A DNA stretch of 64,000 bases from Nocardia sp. BMG51109 (GTDB lineage: Bacteria; Actinomycetota; Actinomycetes; Mycobacteriales; Mycobacteriaceae), in the NCBI RefSeq assembly GCF_000526215.1, contig NZ_JAFQ01000004.1, forward strand, positions 4,774,001 to 4,838,000. The letters run 5' to 3'. The notes beneath the pieces are model-generated. The model did not search any database. It was not told where the DNA came from and saw only the letters and a program-made list of their open reading frames with translations. Both the position numbers and the translations under genes were made by a program. Of this stretch, positions 53,410 to 63,010 are shown piece by piece (position 1 is the first letter of the stretch; each line of letters starts with the position of its first letter).

Positions 53410-54762
53410 ATGGTCAGAGGGCGGGAGTGGACCGGGTTCGAAGCAGCAGCGCTGCAAGAAGCGATGCGCAAATCAGTGCGGGACTTCGCTGCCTTACTCG
53501 GCCTGGAGACGACGACGGTCAACAACTGGCGGACTGGCCTTGGCAGTGTGAAGCCGCGCACAGCGACGCAGGAGATGCTGGACACTATGCTCGACCTGCG
53601 GGCGAGCGACGATGACCGAGCGCGGTTCGAGGAGATCGTGGGTGAAGGGGAGGCGGTGTGGCGGCAGCGGCATAGCGACGATGCTCATGCTGGTAGGGCG
53701 CAGACCGTACTTGACAGGTATGCGATCCGAAACGATGCCGTCTCTCGAGAGCAGCCCACCCCTGACGATTTCGCTCGAGCGGCGGACGCCTCATTCACCT
53801 TCGCGCAGTGGGCTGTTACGAGCCCCGCGGATCAATTGTCGATCGAGGGCATTCACTATGAACTCGGCCGAATTGCCGTCAGTTATGTGCATGGCGCGCT
53901 GCCGCCGTTGTTTCGGGATTTGCAGCTGCTGCGCGACCATATTTGGCAGCTGCTGCGGGATCGTCCGCATCCGCGTAAGAGCCGTGAACTGTTCTTTCTC
54001 GGGGGCGTGACCGTCCTTCTACTCGCCCACGTGACGGACAATCTCAGTAATTCAGTCGTGGCCATGCGACAGGCCAACGCTGCCGCTGCCCTTGCGGAAC
54101 AGGCTGACCATCCCGGCCTCAAGGCATGGATCGCCGGTACCCAAGCCCTCATCGCTGAATGGAACAGGCATCCCGTCGGGGCATTGAATTTCGCCAGGCG
54201 TGGCCTGCCGTTTGCTGCGCCGGGGCATCAGCGGGTGCGGCTGGCTGCCATCGAGGCACGTAATGCTGCCCGTCTCGGCAAGGCCGATGACACCCACGCA
54301 GCGTTGCGTCAAACCCGGCTGGCCATGGACCACGCCCCAGGAGCTGACGATCTTCAGCAGTTCGGCGGCGTGCTGCATTTCCCAGCCACCAAAGCGCTCT
54401 ACTACGCCGGAAGCACCTACGCGCTGCTCGGTGATTTTGTCGACGCCGAACGCTACGCCCTGGACGCCATCGCCGGGTACGAGTCCGGACCGAGCGAGGA
54501 CCGGAGCTACGGCGACGAGGCGCTGGCACGGACGGACGTCGCGGCGGCCCGCATCATGCGCGGCGAGATTGACGGCGCGCATGATGCCCTGACACCGGTG
54601 CTGGCTCTGCCGCCAAGCCAACGAATCTACTCGATTACCGACGGCGTGGAGCGGGTAGGTGCTGCCATAGACGCGAGCCGATACGCGCGTGATCCGGCCG
54701 CACTCAGCCTGCACCAGGAGATCGCTGTGTTTGATCCATCGACTGACTTGAGGGCTATGTGA
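53410..54762 (+). CDS. XRE-type DNA-binding protein with TPR-like C-terminal region
   Basis: 450 residues; ATG 53410 follows AAGGA. The HTH (residues 15-65) reads ALQEAMRKSVRDFAALLGLE and TTTVNNWRTG. The rest is repeated helix pairs (ANAAAALAEQADHPGLKAWIA, AFARR-like, LYYAGSTYALLGDFVDAERYA) typical of TPR/SARP-like regulators in actinobacteria. It is transcribed divergently from the intron-split operon and overlaps the next gene by 4 nt, so it probably regulates, or acts with, these neighbours. Confidence 0.82.
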   Translation: MVRGREWTGFEAAALQEAMRKSVRDFAALLGLETTTVNNWRTGLGSVKPRTATQEMLDTMLDLRASDDDRARFEEIVGEGEAVWRQRHSDDAHAGRAQTVLDRYAIRNDAVSREQPTPDDFARAADASFTFAQWAVTSPADQLSIEGIHYELGRIAVSYVHGALPPLFRDLQLLRDHIWQLLRDRPHPRKSRELFFLGGVTVLLLAHVTDNLSNSVVAMRQANAAAALAEQADHPGLKAWIAGTQALIAEWNRHPVGALNFARRGLPFAAPGHQRVRLAAIEARNAARLGKADDTHAALRQTRLAMDHAPGADDLQQFGGVLHFPATKALYYAGSTYALLGDFVDAERYALDAIAGYESGPSEDRSYGDEALARTDVAAARIMRGEIDGAHDALTPVLALPPSQRIYSITDGVERVGAAIDASRYARDPAALSLHQEIAVFDPSTDLRAM

Positions 54763-55643
54763 TCACACCGGCCAACTCCAGTGAAATGGTCCTGGTTCGA
54801 GCCTGCAAGCAAGTCGGCCTGACGTATGAGGATGCCGCTTTGCTCCGGGCGCACTCGGCGTCGGTTTACCTGCTGCCACGCGAAAGTACGGTGGCCAGGA
54901 TCAGCTCGTACGAGCATCAGGGGGTGCAGGCGAAGGCATCGGTTGCGATTGCGCGCTGGCTGGTTGAGCAAGACTTCCCGGCCACAGAGCCGCTGCTCGA
55001 CCACGCCATCGAGGTCGATAGCTCGGTGGTGACCTTCTGGCGGTACTACTCCCAGAAAGGGCGGGAGAAACCACCAGCCAGAGCGCTTGGCCTGATTCTG
55101 CGGCGTCTTCATGGGCTCCGCCCGCCGCCCTTCCGCTTACCGGCCTATCAGCCGCTGATGGGCCTGCTGCGCGCCTTGGAACGGCCAAACGTGCTCGGCG
55201 ATGACGACCGAGCCTGGCTGAAAGAGCGGGCAGAGTTTCTTATCCAGCAGTACTACCAGCTCGATTCTCATCTTGGCGTGGGATTTGTTCATGGCGACGC
55301 CTACCGCGGCAATACCTTGTGGGGGCCGCATGGCGTGCTGCTCGGTGATTGGGACGAAGCGTCAGTTGCGCCGAGAGAGCTTGATCTGGTGAATATTTAC
55401 CAGGGTGTACGCTATGGCGTCAGCGATGACGTTTTCGATGAATTCACGGCAGCGTACGGCTGGGACGTGCGCGAGTGGTCTGGCTTCACGGTACTGCGCG
55501 AAATGCGCGATCTCCATACACTGACGGGCTTTGTCCGGCGGTCCGTTGCTGAGCCGGGAGCGGCAGAGGAATTACGGCGGCGGACTGAGTCGTTGCGGTA
55601 TCCGAAACCGGAAGCGGGCGTGCTGTGGCGATCTTCAACGTAA
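54759..55643 (+). CDS. Aminoglycoside/choline-kinase-fold phosphotransferase family protein
   Basis: 294 residues from GTG 54759 (GTGA overlap with the previous stop). The kinase-like catalytic loop is VHGDAYRGN (H178, D180, N185) and the metal-binding segment is LLGDWDEAS. The N-terminal lobe (VYLLPRESTVARISSYEHQG) binds nucleotide. It may phosphorylate a small molecule; resistance activity is not implied. The pairing with a TPR-XRE gene is a recurring actinobacterial arrangement in my recollection. Confidence 0.8.
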   Translation: MITPANSSEMVLVRACKQVGLTYEDAALLRAHSASVYLLPRESTVARISSYEHQGVQAKASVAIARWLVEQDFPATEPLLDHAIEVDSSVVTFWRYYSQKGREKPPARALGLILRRLHGLRPPPFRLPAYQPLMGLLRALERPNVLGDDDRAWLKERAEFLIQQYYQLDSHLGVGFVHGDAYRGNTLWGPHGVLLGDWDEASVAPRELDLVNIYQGVRYGVSDDVFDEFTAAYGWDVREWSGFTVLREMRDLHTLTGFVRRSVAEPGAAEELRRRTESLRYPKPEAGVLWRSST

Positions 55644-56039
55644 TAGGGCCGAATGCCTGGCGGAGCGGCCCTGTCTCCGTACGATCTTGCTAGGTGCCGA
55701 TCCGCCCGTCGAGTTCACCAAACGCGCTGCCGCGCAGCTTACGGAGATCCGGGACAGGCGAAGGAGTTTCGCCGCCGTCGACACCACCTTGATCGTGCGA
55801 AGCAGCGTGGGAGACGACATTCGCTTACCTTTGAAGCAATCCACTGGGGCTGCGATTCTCCGGTTTCGTGCAGGCGACTTGCCTGTCGTGGAAAGGGTCT
55901 CGTCGCCCAAGCGAGAGGCCGCCCGGAACCGTTGCGTGCCATACGCTGGGGCATTCCGAAACAGCCGGCAAGACTACCGGAATCTGATTTCGGCAAGTAC
56001 AGGTGGCCCGGGCGGCCGAGGTAATGGGATTGTGCCCGG
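55644..56039. other. Gene-free stretch
   Basis: About 400 bp. A plus-strand frame (VEFTKRAAAQLTEIRDRRRS, then LPLKQSTGAAILRFRAGDLP) looks faintly protein-like but has no start, no family resemblance and no ribosome-binding sequence; it could be a gene relic. Confidence 0.4.
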
Positions 56040-56363
56040 TCAGCCGTCTACGTTGCTCACGGCCGACACTCCGCACCGGCCGAACTCGTGACTACTCTTC
56101 TCGTCGGGGGCGAGTCTGGTCGACCAATTACCGCATCCGTTCTCCGCCGGATAGACCGTGACGCCCTGCGTCGTATCGCAGCGATTGTGGTAATAGACCG
56201 TGGTATGCATGATGCCCTCCTCGTACGAGTAGGAGATGCAATCGTCTACGCCTTCTACTGCCGACGCGGTGCCGGTCGCGACGCCGAGGCCGGCCGCCGC
56301 GAAGGCCGCAATCGCGACAATCTTCGAAACCAATGGTTTCCACGCGAAATGTTCTTTTTGCAC
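56040..56363 (-). CDS. Small secreted protein with four cysteines
   Basis: 107 residues from GTG 56363. A Sec signal peptide (KPLVSKIVAIAAFAAAGLGV, cleavage likely after TASA) leads a mature part of about 70 residues with Cys in DDCISYS, NRCDTT, NGCGNW and GRCGVS, giving two probable disulfides, and Tyr/Thr-rich strands (IMHTTVYYHNRC). It looks like a small extracellular beta protein; such proteins are frequent in Nocardia and Streptomyces. Unknown role. Confidence 0.65.
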   Translation of the reverse strand: MQKEHFAWKPLVSKIVAIAAFAAAGLGVATGTASAVEGVDDCISYSYEEGIMHTTVYYHNRCDTTQGVTVYPAENGCGNWSTRLAPDEKSSHEFGRCGVSAVSNVDG

Positions 56364-57307
56364 GGAAGTATCCTGGGGTTTGCCGAGTGTCTTGTCAACC
56401 GGTCTTGATGCATCACGTGAGCTGCCTTGGGGCGCAGACGCTTTCGCGACATGCTGTGCCGGACGGGTCGAGCTGACCGGCCGAATGTCATATGAAGATG
56501 ATTGCCGGGCTGGGGTTTCTTGCTGTCACGAACCCGACTCGACCTTCACTGAGTCACGCCACGTCTATGCACCGTGAGACTCGTAATCCTTGTGCTGCAA
56601 CATATTCCGCTATTCATCGGATTCGGAAGACCGGGCGAACACGTCATCGAAACCCGCACGCTACGTCGAACGTCATCGGCCACAACATCATTCAGACGAA
56701 CCAAAAGGCGGACACCGCCACGGCCTCTGACCTGGACGAACCAATACCACACGGACCCACAGAAGCCCTTGCCCTCCTTAGGCACCAGCGGTCGGGGGTT
56801 TCGAGCCCCTCTGCGACCACTCACTCTATGCAGATCGCCGAATCGAGCACGGAACAGGCCCCGGCAGTCTCGGAAGTCCTTGTCCGCCAGGGCCTGATGT
56901 CTGCGATCGCCGAATCAGGGGAGTTCTCCTCGGCCGTCATCGGCCCCGCCCGGAGGTAGGCCTGGTCAGGCGGGGCGCAGGGGCCGATGTAGGTGCCTGG
57001 GTGGGTGGCGGCGTCCTGGCGCGAGACACTTCCGGCCTGTGGCCACGGCACCTGTAGCTGGGTGGTGGTGGGGTCACGACGATCGTGTCGGGAGTCCAAC
57101 CCTCCGGTCCGTCTGCCAGGCCGTAACGGCTGTTCAAGGTTTGTGGCAGGCAGGTTCTGCCCGGATGGCACTGTGGTTCACGCGCCGGCGGTGCCGGACT
57201 TCGTACGCTCCGACGGTCGGCCGTTCAGACGGTCGTGGTCTTTGCGCACGAGGGACGAGCCGATCGGGGCGTTTGACGACCATGGTGCGGTATCTGATGC
57301 TGTGTCC
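56364..57307. other. Long gene-free region carrying a tRNA-like remnant
   Basis: About 940 bp without a credible gene. It has lower GC content around 56570-56720. The tRNA-Val-like piece at 56783 is the only structured feature I see. Confidence 0.5.
56783..56820 (+). repeat. Candidate attachment repeat, right copy (decayed tRNA-Val 3' part)
   Basis: CACCAGCGGTCGGGGGTT is identical to tRNA-Val 3165-3182; then one extra T, one A/G change, CCCCTCTGCG identical, one C/A change, and CCAC. There is no 5' half of a tRNA and the T-loop is broken, so it is not a functional tRNA. It is a direct repeat of the tRNA end 53.6 kb away. Confidence 0.6.
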
Positions 57308-58189
57308 ATGGATATCGGAATCGCGTTGCCCACCATGTGCCGAGGCTACGACCGGCGGGCCACTGTCGAATGGAGTCGGCTCGCCGACGAGGGGCCGGTG
57401 TCGAGTATCTCGTGCGGCGAGCGCATGACCTTCCACAATCCGGAGATGTGGACGACCCTGGCGGCCGCTGCCGCGGTGACCGAGCGGGTACGGATCATCG
57501 CCAATCTCTCGGTGCTGCCGGCGCATCCGGTGGCACTGGTGGCCAAGCAGGCCGCGACGATCGACGTCCTGTCCGAGGGCCGGTTCACCCTCGGTGTGGG
57601 CGTCGGCGGGCGGGCCGATGACTACCGCAGTCTCGCAGCGGGATTCGGCCGCCGCCACGCGCGGCTGGATCGCGCCGTGGCCGAGCTGCGATCGCTGTGG
57701 GCGGGCGAACCACCGTCGGACGGAACCGATCCGATCGGACCGCCCTGCGTCCAGCCCGGTGGTCCGTCCGTCCTTGCCGGGGCGCTCGGGCCGAAATCGC
57801 TTGCCCGCGCGGCGCGGTGGGCAGACGGAGTGGTGTCGTTCAGCGTCGGCGGGACTTCTCAGGAGATCGCCTGGTCGGCCGACGCGGCGCGGCGGGCCTG
57901 GGCGGAGGCTGGCCGCGAGGCGCCGCGATTGGTGAGTGGTTGTTTCTACGTGCTCGGTGTGCCGGAGCCCGAGCGTGTGCTGCGCGACTTCGCTTCCGAG
58001 TATCTGGGATTCCTCGGTGCCGAGAACGCTTCGGGCGCAGCCGCTTCGATGAAGACCTACGAAGCCGATACGCTGCACCGAACTCTCGACGCCGCCGAGG
58101 CCGCCGGACTCGACGAGTTCATCCTGGTTCCGGGATCCGCCGACCGTGCGGTCCTGGAGTCGACGCTGGAGTTGATCCGCTCTCGCTGA
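57308..58189 (+). CDS. Luciferase-like (F420- or FMN-dependent) monooxygenase
   Basis: A 293-residue TIM-barrel protein from ATG 57308. DIGIALPTMCRGYDRR, TERVRIIANLSVLPAHPVAL, QAATIDVLSEGRFTLGVGVG and AGALGPKSLARAARWADGVV are typical of the bacterial luciferase family, in the LLM-class subgroup that often uses F420 in actinobacteria. The N-terminal region is slightly short before CGERMTFHNPEMWTTLAAA. Substrate unknown. Confidence 0.85.
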   Translation: MDIGIALPTMCRGYDRRATVEWSRLADEGPVSSISCGERMTFHNPEMWTTLAAAAAVTERVRIIANLSVLPAHPVALVAKQAATIDVLSEGRFTLGVGVGGRADDYRSLAAGFGRRHARLDRAVAELRSLWAGEPPSDGTDPIGPPCVQPGGPSVLAGALGPKSLARAARWADGVVSFSVGGTSQEIAWSADAARRAWAEAGREAPRLVSGCFYVLGVPEPERVLRDFASEYLGFLGAENASGAAASMKTYEADTLHRTLDAAEAAGLDEFILVPGSADRAVLESTLELIRSR

Positions 58190-58600
58190 ACCGGTCATCC
58201 GAGTCGACGGAGCGGGCGTATTCGCCGGGGGTCCGGCCGTAGGCCTTCTTGAACGCCCGGATGAAGTGACTTCGATCCGCGAACTGCCAATAGGCGGCGA
58301 GTTCCGAGATGCTCAGCCCGTTGCGCGGCGATGTGAGGGCGAGGTACGAGTCTCCCTTGGCGCCGGAGCATGAACTGTCCGCCCGATACGGTGTGCTTGT
58401 CGTGACCGGACTGGTCACCCACCGTCCGTGCGCCGCGCGCTACGACGAACAGTTGGATCCGATCTGCGACGACGCCGTTGACCGCTTGGACGGCCGACGC
58501 GGTATGGATGTCGGTGACCGCGAGGTCGTGCAACCGGGTGGTGCGACCTTTGACCCGGAAGTGTGGACTCCACGGAAAACGCCCCCCGCGACGTGTCCGA
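58119..58600 (-). pseudogene. AraC-family regulator pseudogene
   Basis: The C-terminal HTH is clear in one frame (GLSISELAAYWQFADRSHFI and RAFKKAYGRTPGEYARS). The N-terminal sensor part is in another frame (HDLAVTDIHTASAVQAVNGV, then HTVSGGQFMLR). Only about 160 residues remain instead of about 320, with a frameshift near 58340. Its end overlaps the 3' end of the monooxygenase gene by about 70 bp, tail to tail. Confidence 0.65.
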
Positions 58601-58898
58601 ATCCGTTGCTGTGGAGTGCATTTCCGGCCGATCCCTCATGTTCGTTGCTTCGATGCTCCCCGTGACGCCGATGTCCTGCTCGGCGCTGTGCTCCGAGCGC
58701 GTGTGGTGCCGAACCCGCTACGCGTCGTGCTCGACGACTGACAGCAATACCATGGCGATCTCTCCGATTGGTGACTGCTGTCGGGGCCGAGGACACACCC
58801 AGCCGTAACGGCACGGTCAAGCCGGGGTATTCCTGAACCTCGTCAGAGGCCGTCCGGTCCACCGAGGCGGATCCGTAGTTTCGAGTACGGCATAGTAG

Positions 58899-59471
58899 TT
58901 ATTCGTGTTTCGTTGCGCCGTAACGCAATCCGTCGTACAGGAGCGTGGCGATGTGTACCGCGTCTTCCTTCCAGCCGGTGGTGCGCATTCCGCAGATGCC
59001 GCCGAGGGCGCGCAGGACGATGCGCCCGCTGATGCCGCTGCGCAGGAGGCCGGCGGCAACGCCTGCGGTGAGCAGTTCGTCGAGGGCGCGGGCCATCTCG
59101 TTGCGGGTGTCGTCGAAGACCGGGGAGTCGGTCGCCATGATGCTCTCCAGCACTTCGCCCATGCCTCTGCCCACTGCCGCATGCTCGACGAGCAGCAGCA
59201 GGAACGTGCGTAGCGCTTCGTCCGGAGTGTGCAGCGCGAGCAGCCTGGTGGGGGTTGCGCAGAGTTCGGCCACCTCCTGGCGGTACACCTCCGCGACGAG
59301 TGCTTCGCGCGTGTCGAAGTGGCGGTACAGGGTGCCGACGGAAACGCCGGCTCGGCGAGCGATCTCCTCCACATAGGCGTCACCGTCGGCGAGCAGCGCC
59401 GCACGTGCCGCCGTCAGCAGCGCCTCGCGGTTGCGGCGGGCATCGGCGCGCAGTGGACGTGGTGACGGCAA
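58899..59471 (-). CDS. TetR-family repressor
   Basis: 190 residues from TTG 59471 behind GGAGGA. The HTH is AYVEEIARRAGVSVGTLYRHF, followed by the usual DTREALVAEVYRQEVAEL; the C-terminal half resembles SbtR-type TetR_C. It is divergent from the VOC gene (start at 59607), and a large palindrome lies between them, so it most likely represses that gene and itself. Confidence 0.88.
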   Translation of the reverse strand: MPSPRPLRADARRNREALLTAARAALLADGDAYVEEIARRAGVSVGTLYRHFDTREALVAEVYRQEVAELCATPTRLLALHTPDEALRTFLLLLVEHAAVGRGMGEVLESIMATDSPVFDDTRNEMARALDELLTAGVAAGLLRSGISGRIVLRALGGICGMRTTGWKEDAVHIATLLYDGLRYGATKHE

Positions 59472-59485
59472 TGATCCTCCATAAG

Positions 59486-59532
59486 GTGAGTCGGACTCCG
59501 TTTATGTGTACAGTTTCCGGAGTCGGGTTCAC
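59486..59532. promoter_or_regulatory. Putative TetR operator between TetR and VOC genes
   Basis: Arms 59486-59500 (GTGAGTCGGACTCCG) and 59518-59532 (CGGAGTCGGGTTCAC) are inverted repeats matching at 12 of 15 positions around a 17-nt AT-richer centre that could hold a promoter element. Confidence 0.6.
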
Positions 59533-59606
59533 TTTACTGAAAGGGGTCGACGGCGGCATCATCCCCGTCGTCCGACCCGCACCCCACAAGAATTGAGGAA
59601 AACACC

Positions 59607-59975
59607 ATGAACGTCAGCCTGATGTCGCTGATCATCGAAGCTGCCGACCTGGAAAGCGAGAGCGCGTTCTGGCATCGGCTGCTCGGCGGCTCGATCACGA
59701 AGACGCCGGCGCACCACTTTCTGCAGACCGACGGGTTCCCCGTGGTCGTAATTCAGCACGCTCCCGGCCACGAGCCGCCGCAGTGGCCCGACGGCACTTC
59801 CCAGCAGATGCACTTCGACCTCGCCACCGACGATGCGAAGACCGCGGACAAACGAGTACTCGACGCAGGCGGCCGGCGACTGCAACCAACCGACGATGCC
59901 GTCGGCTCCGCTCCTCGAACCTCTCGGGTATACGCCAGTCCTGCCGGACATCCCTTCTGCCTCCGCGCAGCCTGA
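59607..59975 (+). CDS. VOC-family (glyoxalase/bleomycin-resistance fold) protein
   Basis: 122 residues; ATG 59607 follows GAGGAAA. One vicinal-oxygen-chelate module pair: LMSLIIEAADLESESAFWHRL, HHFLQTDGFPVVVIQ, SQQMHFDLATDDAKTADKRV and SPAGHPFCLRA at the end. The domain is short but complete for this subfamily. It probably binds or modifies a small hydrophobic compound; its TetR partner suggests inducible expression. Confidence 0.8.
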   Translation: MNVSLMSLIIEAADLESESAFWHRLLGGSITKTPAHHFLQTDGFPVVVIQHAPGHEPPQWPDGTSQQMHFDLATDDAKTADKRVLDAGGRRLQPTDDAVGSAPRTSRVYASPAGHPFCLRAA

Positions 59976-60297
59976 CCTCGGATCGAGCCCTGACCGTCCC
60001 CTGGTAGCCAACGCACTCGACTACGCCGGCGCGACCCATGGATCCGGCCGTGCGATCTGAATGAAAAGGTGTTGGCGAGGTCGGATCGACGACGTGCCTG
60101 TGGAGGCCGGTGGGGCCTGAGGAGTTTGTGACTCGGTGACTCATCGCTTTCCCGGTGACGCCGAAGTGCCGGGTAAGTGACCTGCGGTGGTGGCGTTGCG
60201 CGATTCAGCGCGAAACCGTGGTCGTGCGGCGTCACGGATGAGGCGGCGGTACCGCTGACCCGCCCCTCGGGCGCGAACACCGAGGGGCGGACGGCGA
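59976..60297. other. Gene-free stretch between convergent genes
   Basis: About 320 bp; no coding resemblance and no clear terminator stem with a T-run. Confidence 0.45.
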
Positions 60298-61209
60298 TCA
60301 GGCCGAGGTGGCGTACAGGTAGCCGAATCCCTGACCGAGTACGTCTACTCGCTCGGGGAGGTCGAATCCGTTGGCGGCGTAGGCTTCTTGCCCCGAACGG
60401 ACCGTCACGTCCCAGCCGCCGGCCCGCAGGTGGTCGGCGGGGCTGGTGCGGTCGTCCAGGTAGAAGAGTTCGGTGATGTTGATCCCGAATCCGGAGCGGT
60501 GGGACAGTTCGTCGAGTCGCTTCGTCAGCTCGTCGGCGGCGTCGATGTCCATATGTTCGGTGGCCAGTCGGCTGCCGGGCGCCGACAGGGCGGTGATGTT
60601 GTCCAGGAGGCGGTCCTGTGCTTCGGGCGGCAAATAGATCAGCAGGCCCTCCGCGATCCACGCTGTCGGCCGGGTCGGGTCGAAACCGTTGTCGGTCAAC
60701 GCCGTTGGCCAGTCCTGGCGCAGGTCGATGCCGATCGTCCGGTGCCCGGCGGCCGGTTCGGCGCCGATTCCGGCCAGCGTGGTCGTCTTGAACTCGATCA
60801 CCTCGGGCTGGTCGAGTTCGAACACCACGGTCTCCGCGGGCCACGGCAGCCGGTAGGCGCGAGTGTCGAGGCCCGACGCCAGAATGACCGCTTGGCGCAC
60901 GCCCGCGGTCGTCGCGTCGGTGAAGAAATCGTCGAAGTAGCGGGTACGCACGGCAATCTGCTCGCACATCTCCCGCTGATCCAGGACGAGACCGCCCTGG
61001 TCGTCCTCGATCTGTAGGTCGCCGTCGGCCATCCGGTTGAAGTTGTCCAGCCCGACGGCCTTGACCAGCGGATCGGCATAGGGGTCGTGGATCAGCGGTT
61101 CACGCTGGTTGGTCGCCAGTGCGCGGGACGCCGCCACGCCCGTTGCCGTGGCGCCCACACTGGACGCCAGATCCCACGTGTCACCGTCGTATCGGGTCGT
61201 GCCTGTCAT
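60298..61209 (-). CDS. Class I SAM methyltransferase, TIGR00027 (LCM/PPM1-like) family
   Basis: 303 residues; ATG 61209 follows GAGGAGGTC. Motifs are [20 protein letters not shown] (family N-terminus), [32 protein letters not shown] (SAM site), [13 protein letters not shown] and [19 protein letters not shown]. Mycobacteria and nocardiae carry many of these, with unknown acceptors (possibly small acids or lipids). Confidence 0.92.
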   Translation of the reverse strand: MTGTTRYDGDTWDLASSVGATATGVAASRALATNQREPLIHDPYADPLVKAVGLDNFNRMADGDLQIEDDQGGLVLDQREMCEQIAVRTRYFDDFFTDATTAGVRQAVILASGLDTRAYRLPWPAETVVFELDQPEVIEFKTTTLAGIGAEPAAGHRTIGIDLRQDWPTALTDNGFDPTRPTAWIAEGLLIYLPPEAQDRLLDNITALSAPGSRLATEHMDIDAADELTKRLDELSHRSGFGINITELFYLDDRTSPADHLRAGGWDVTVRSGQEAYAANGFDLPERVDVLGQGFGYLYATSA

Positions 61210-61456
61210 TGATCGACCTCCTCACGAGTTACCAGGAAAACTTAGATGTAGTAAGCATGTTTCTCCCCCCTGTAGGGCACCAGAAACACAGTCGATGGTC
61301 AAGTGGGGGAAGTGTGATTCGGGCATTGCGGACAGGGGTGGGCGGCCGTCGTCGGTTGCGTCCGCAGGTGCGAGCTGTCCGTCAGGTTCCGTGCTCGATG
61401 CCCGGCGACATCGGTTCGGGCCAGGTCTGCGACCGGTCGGCCGATACCCGAACGGG

Positions 61457-62800
61457 CTAGCGGCCCGCGACCGGGTTCAGGCAGCTGTTCGGTGGATCGA
61501 CGAGTACGCAGAGTGCCGGAGCGCGGGTCGGGCGGTAGTCGGCCGGGACGCCGTTCGCGGCGATGAGCTGCGTGTAGGTGCCGACAGCGTCGGTGGGGCG
61601 GCGAGTGAGGGCCGGGTCGGTGCGGACGTCGACGGAGTAGAGGCCGAACCGTGGTGTGTAGCTTCCCCATTCGTAGTTGTCGGTCAGGCTCCAATAGTTG
61701 TAGCCGAGCACGTTCATACCGTCGGCCTTCGCGCGCTGGATCCAGTAGACCGTATCGCGCAGATGATCGCTGCGGGTGTAGCCGTCGGCGCGGGGGATGC
61801 CGTTCTCGGTCGGCATGCCGTTCTCCACGACGTAGAGCGGCTTGCCCGGGAAACGCCGCGAATAGTGTTGCAGCGCATAATAAATTCCCTCGGTGCGCAG
61901 CGGCATCTCCCAGATGCGTGACCCCGGCAGTTCCGGCATGGCCGAGCCGGTGGCCTTCCCGATGTCACCGAGCAGCGACTGCGCGGGGTCGAAGGCGAAA
62001 TAGTAGTCCACGCCCACATAGTCGAGCCGGTCCGCGATGCGGTCGGCGAAGGCGCCGTTGACCCGGTCCTCCGAGCCGGCGACATAGCCGACGTTGGCGG
62101 TCACCTGGGCGCCGGGCTGCACTCGATGGATGTGGTCGTAGATGGCGTTGTGCGCCTGCACGAGACGCTCCTGCATCGCGGTGCCGTCGGCGGCGCCCTT
62201 GCGGATCTCGTGCTGAATGTAGGCGGCCGGCTCGTTCACGGTGATCCACAACGGATCTCGTGCGGCGTAGCGGTCTACGACCGCGCGCATGTTCGTCAGC
62301 CAGTCGTCGACCATTCCGTCCCCGCGCCATCCGCCGCGGTCCGCCGCCCAACCGGGGTAGACCCAGTGGTCGAGGGTGATCATCGGTCGCATCCCGGACC
62401 GCACGATGGTGTCGACGACCGAATCGTAGAAACGAAACGCGTTGTCGTCCCATACCCCCGGCGCGGGTTGCAGCCTGGCCCATTCGATTCCGACCCGGAA
62501 CACCCGCACGCCCATGTCGGCGGCCAGGCGAATATCCGACGCGTAACGGTCGGTGAAGTCGGCCGAATCACCCGGCTGGTCGTATCCGGGGCTCCCGGCG
62601 ATATAGCGCGTCCAGTTGCTGTCGGGCGCATGGCCTTCGGATTGAAATCCGGAACTCGCGACGCCCCACAGGAATCCGGCGTCCAGCGCCGAGCCGGTCG
62701 GCCGCAGCGGCGGCTCGGCCGCGGAGTGCACGCCGACCGGCAAGGTCGACGCGACGACGACGAACGCGGCCAGGAAGCACCGCCGAATCCGGGAGCGCAT
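61457..62800 (-). CDS. Secreted GH1-family beta-glycosidase
   Basis: 447 residues from ATG 62800. A Sec signal (RRCFLAAFVVVASTLPVGV-HS) precedes a (beta/alpha)8 barrel: FLWGVASSGFQSEGHAPDSN at the N-terminus, acid/base Glu190 in WITVNEPAAY, nucleophile Glu326 in LYVVENGMPTENG, and the NYWSLTDNYEW sugar-site motif. It should hydrolyse beta-glycosides outside the cell. A secreted GH1 is less usual than the cytosolic kind but known in actinobacteria. Cys-containing tail ALCVLVDPPNSCLNP. Confidence 0.9.
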   Translation of the reverse strand: MRSRIRRCFLAAFVVVASTLPVGVHSAAEPPLRPTGSALDAGFLWGVASSGFQSEGHAPDSNWTRYIAGSPGYDQPGDSADFTDRYASDIRLAADMGVRVFRVGIEWARLQPAPGVWDDNAFRFYDSVVDTIVRSGMRPMITLDHWVYPGWAADRGGWRGDGMVDDWLTNMRAVVDRYAARDPLWITVNEPAAYIQHEIRKGAADGTAMQERLVQAHNAIYDHIHRVQPGAQVTANVGYVAGSEDRVNGAFADRIADRLDYVGVDYYFAFDPAQSLLGDIGKATGSAMPELPGSRIWEMPLRTEGIYYALQHYSRRFPGKPLYVVENGMPTENGIPRADGYTRSDHLRDTVYWIQRAKADGMNVLGYNYWSLTDNYEWGSYTPRFGLYSVDVRTDPALTRRPTDAVGTYTQLIAANGVPADYRPTRAPALCVLVDPPNSCLNPVAGR

Positions 62801-63010
62801 CGGCTCAGGGTAACCGGAGCCCTTCGGTCGCCGTGGGCGATTCGCATCGGTGGGTGGTTCCGGTGTCGGTCCGTCCCGACAACCGCCCGGCCGCTCATGG
62901 TTACCCGGTGTGACGATGCTCCGGATCTCGGAGAACTGTTGGGCCGTAGCGAGTTCCGAGCGGCGCCGCACCGGCCCGATCCGGCCGCATTCCGGCACAT
63001 GCTCGCCGGG

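Noticed and set aside
56783..56820. Second functional tRNA
   Set aside because: Only the 3' third matches; there is no D-arm or anticodon arm upstream and the T-loop carries an extra base.
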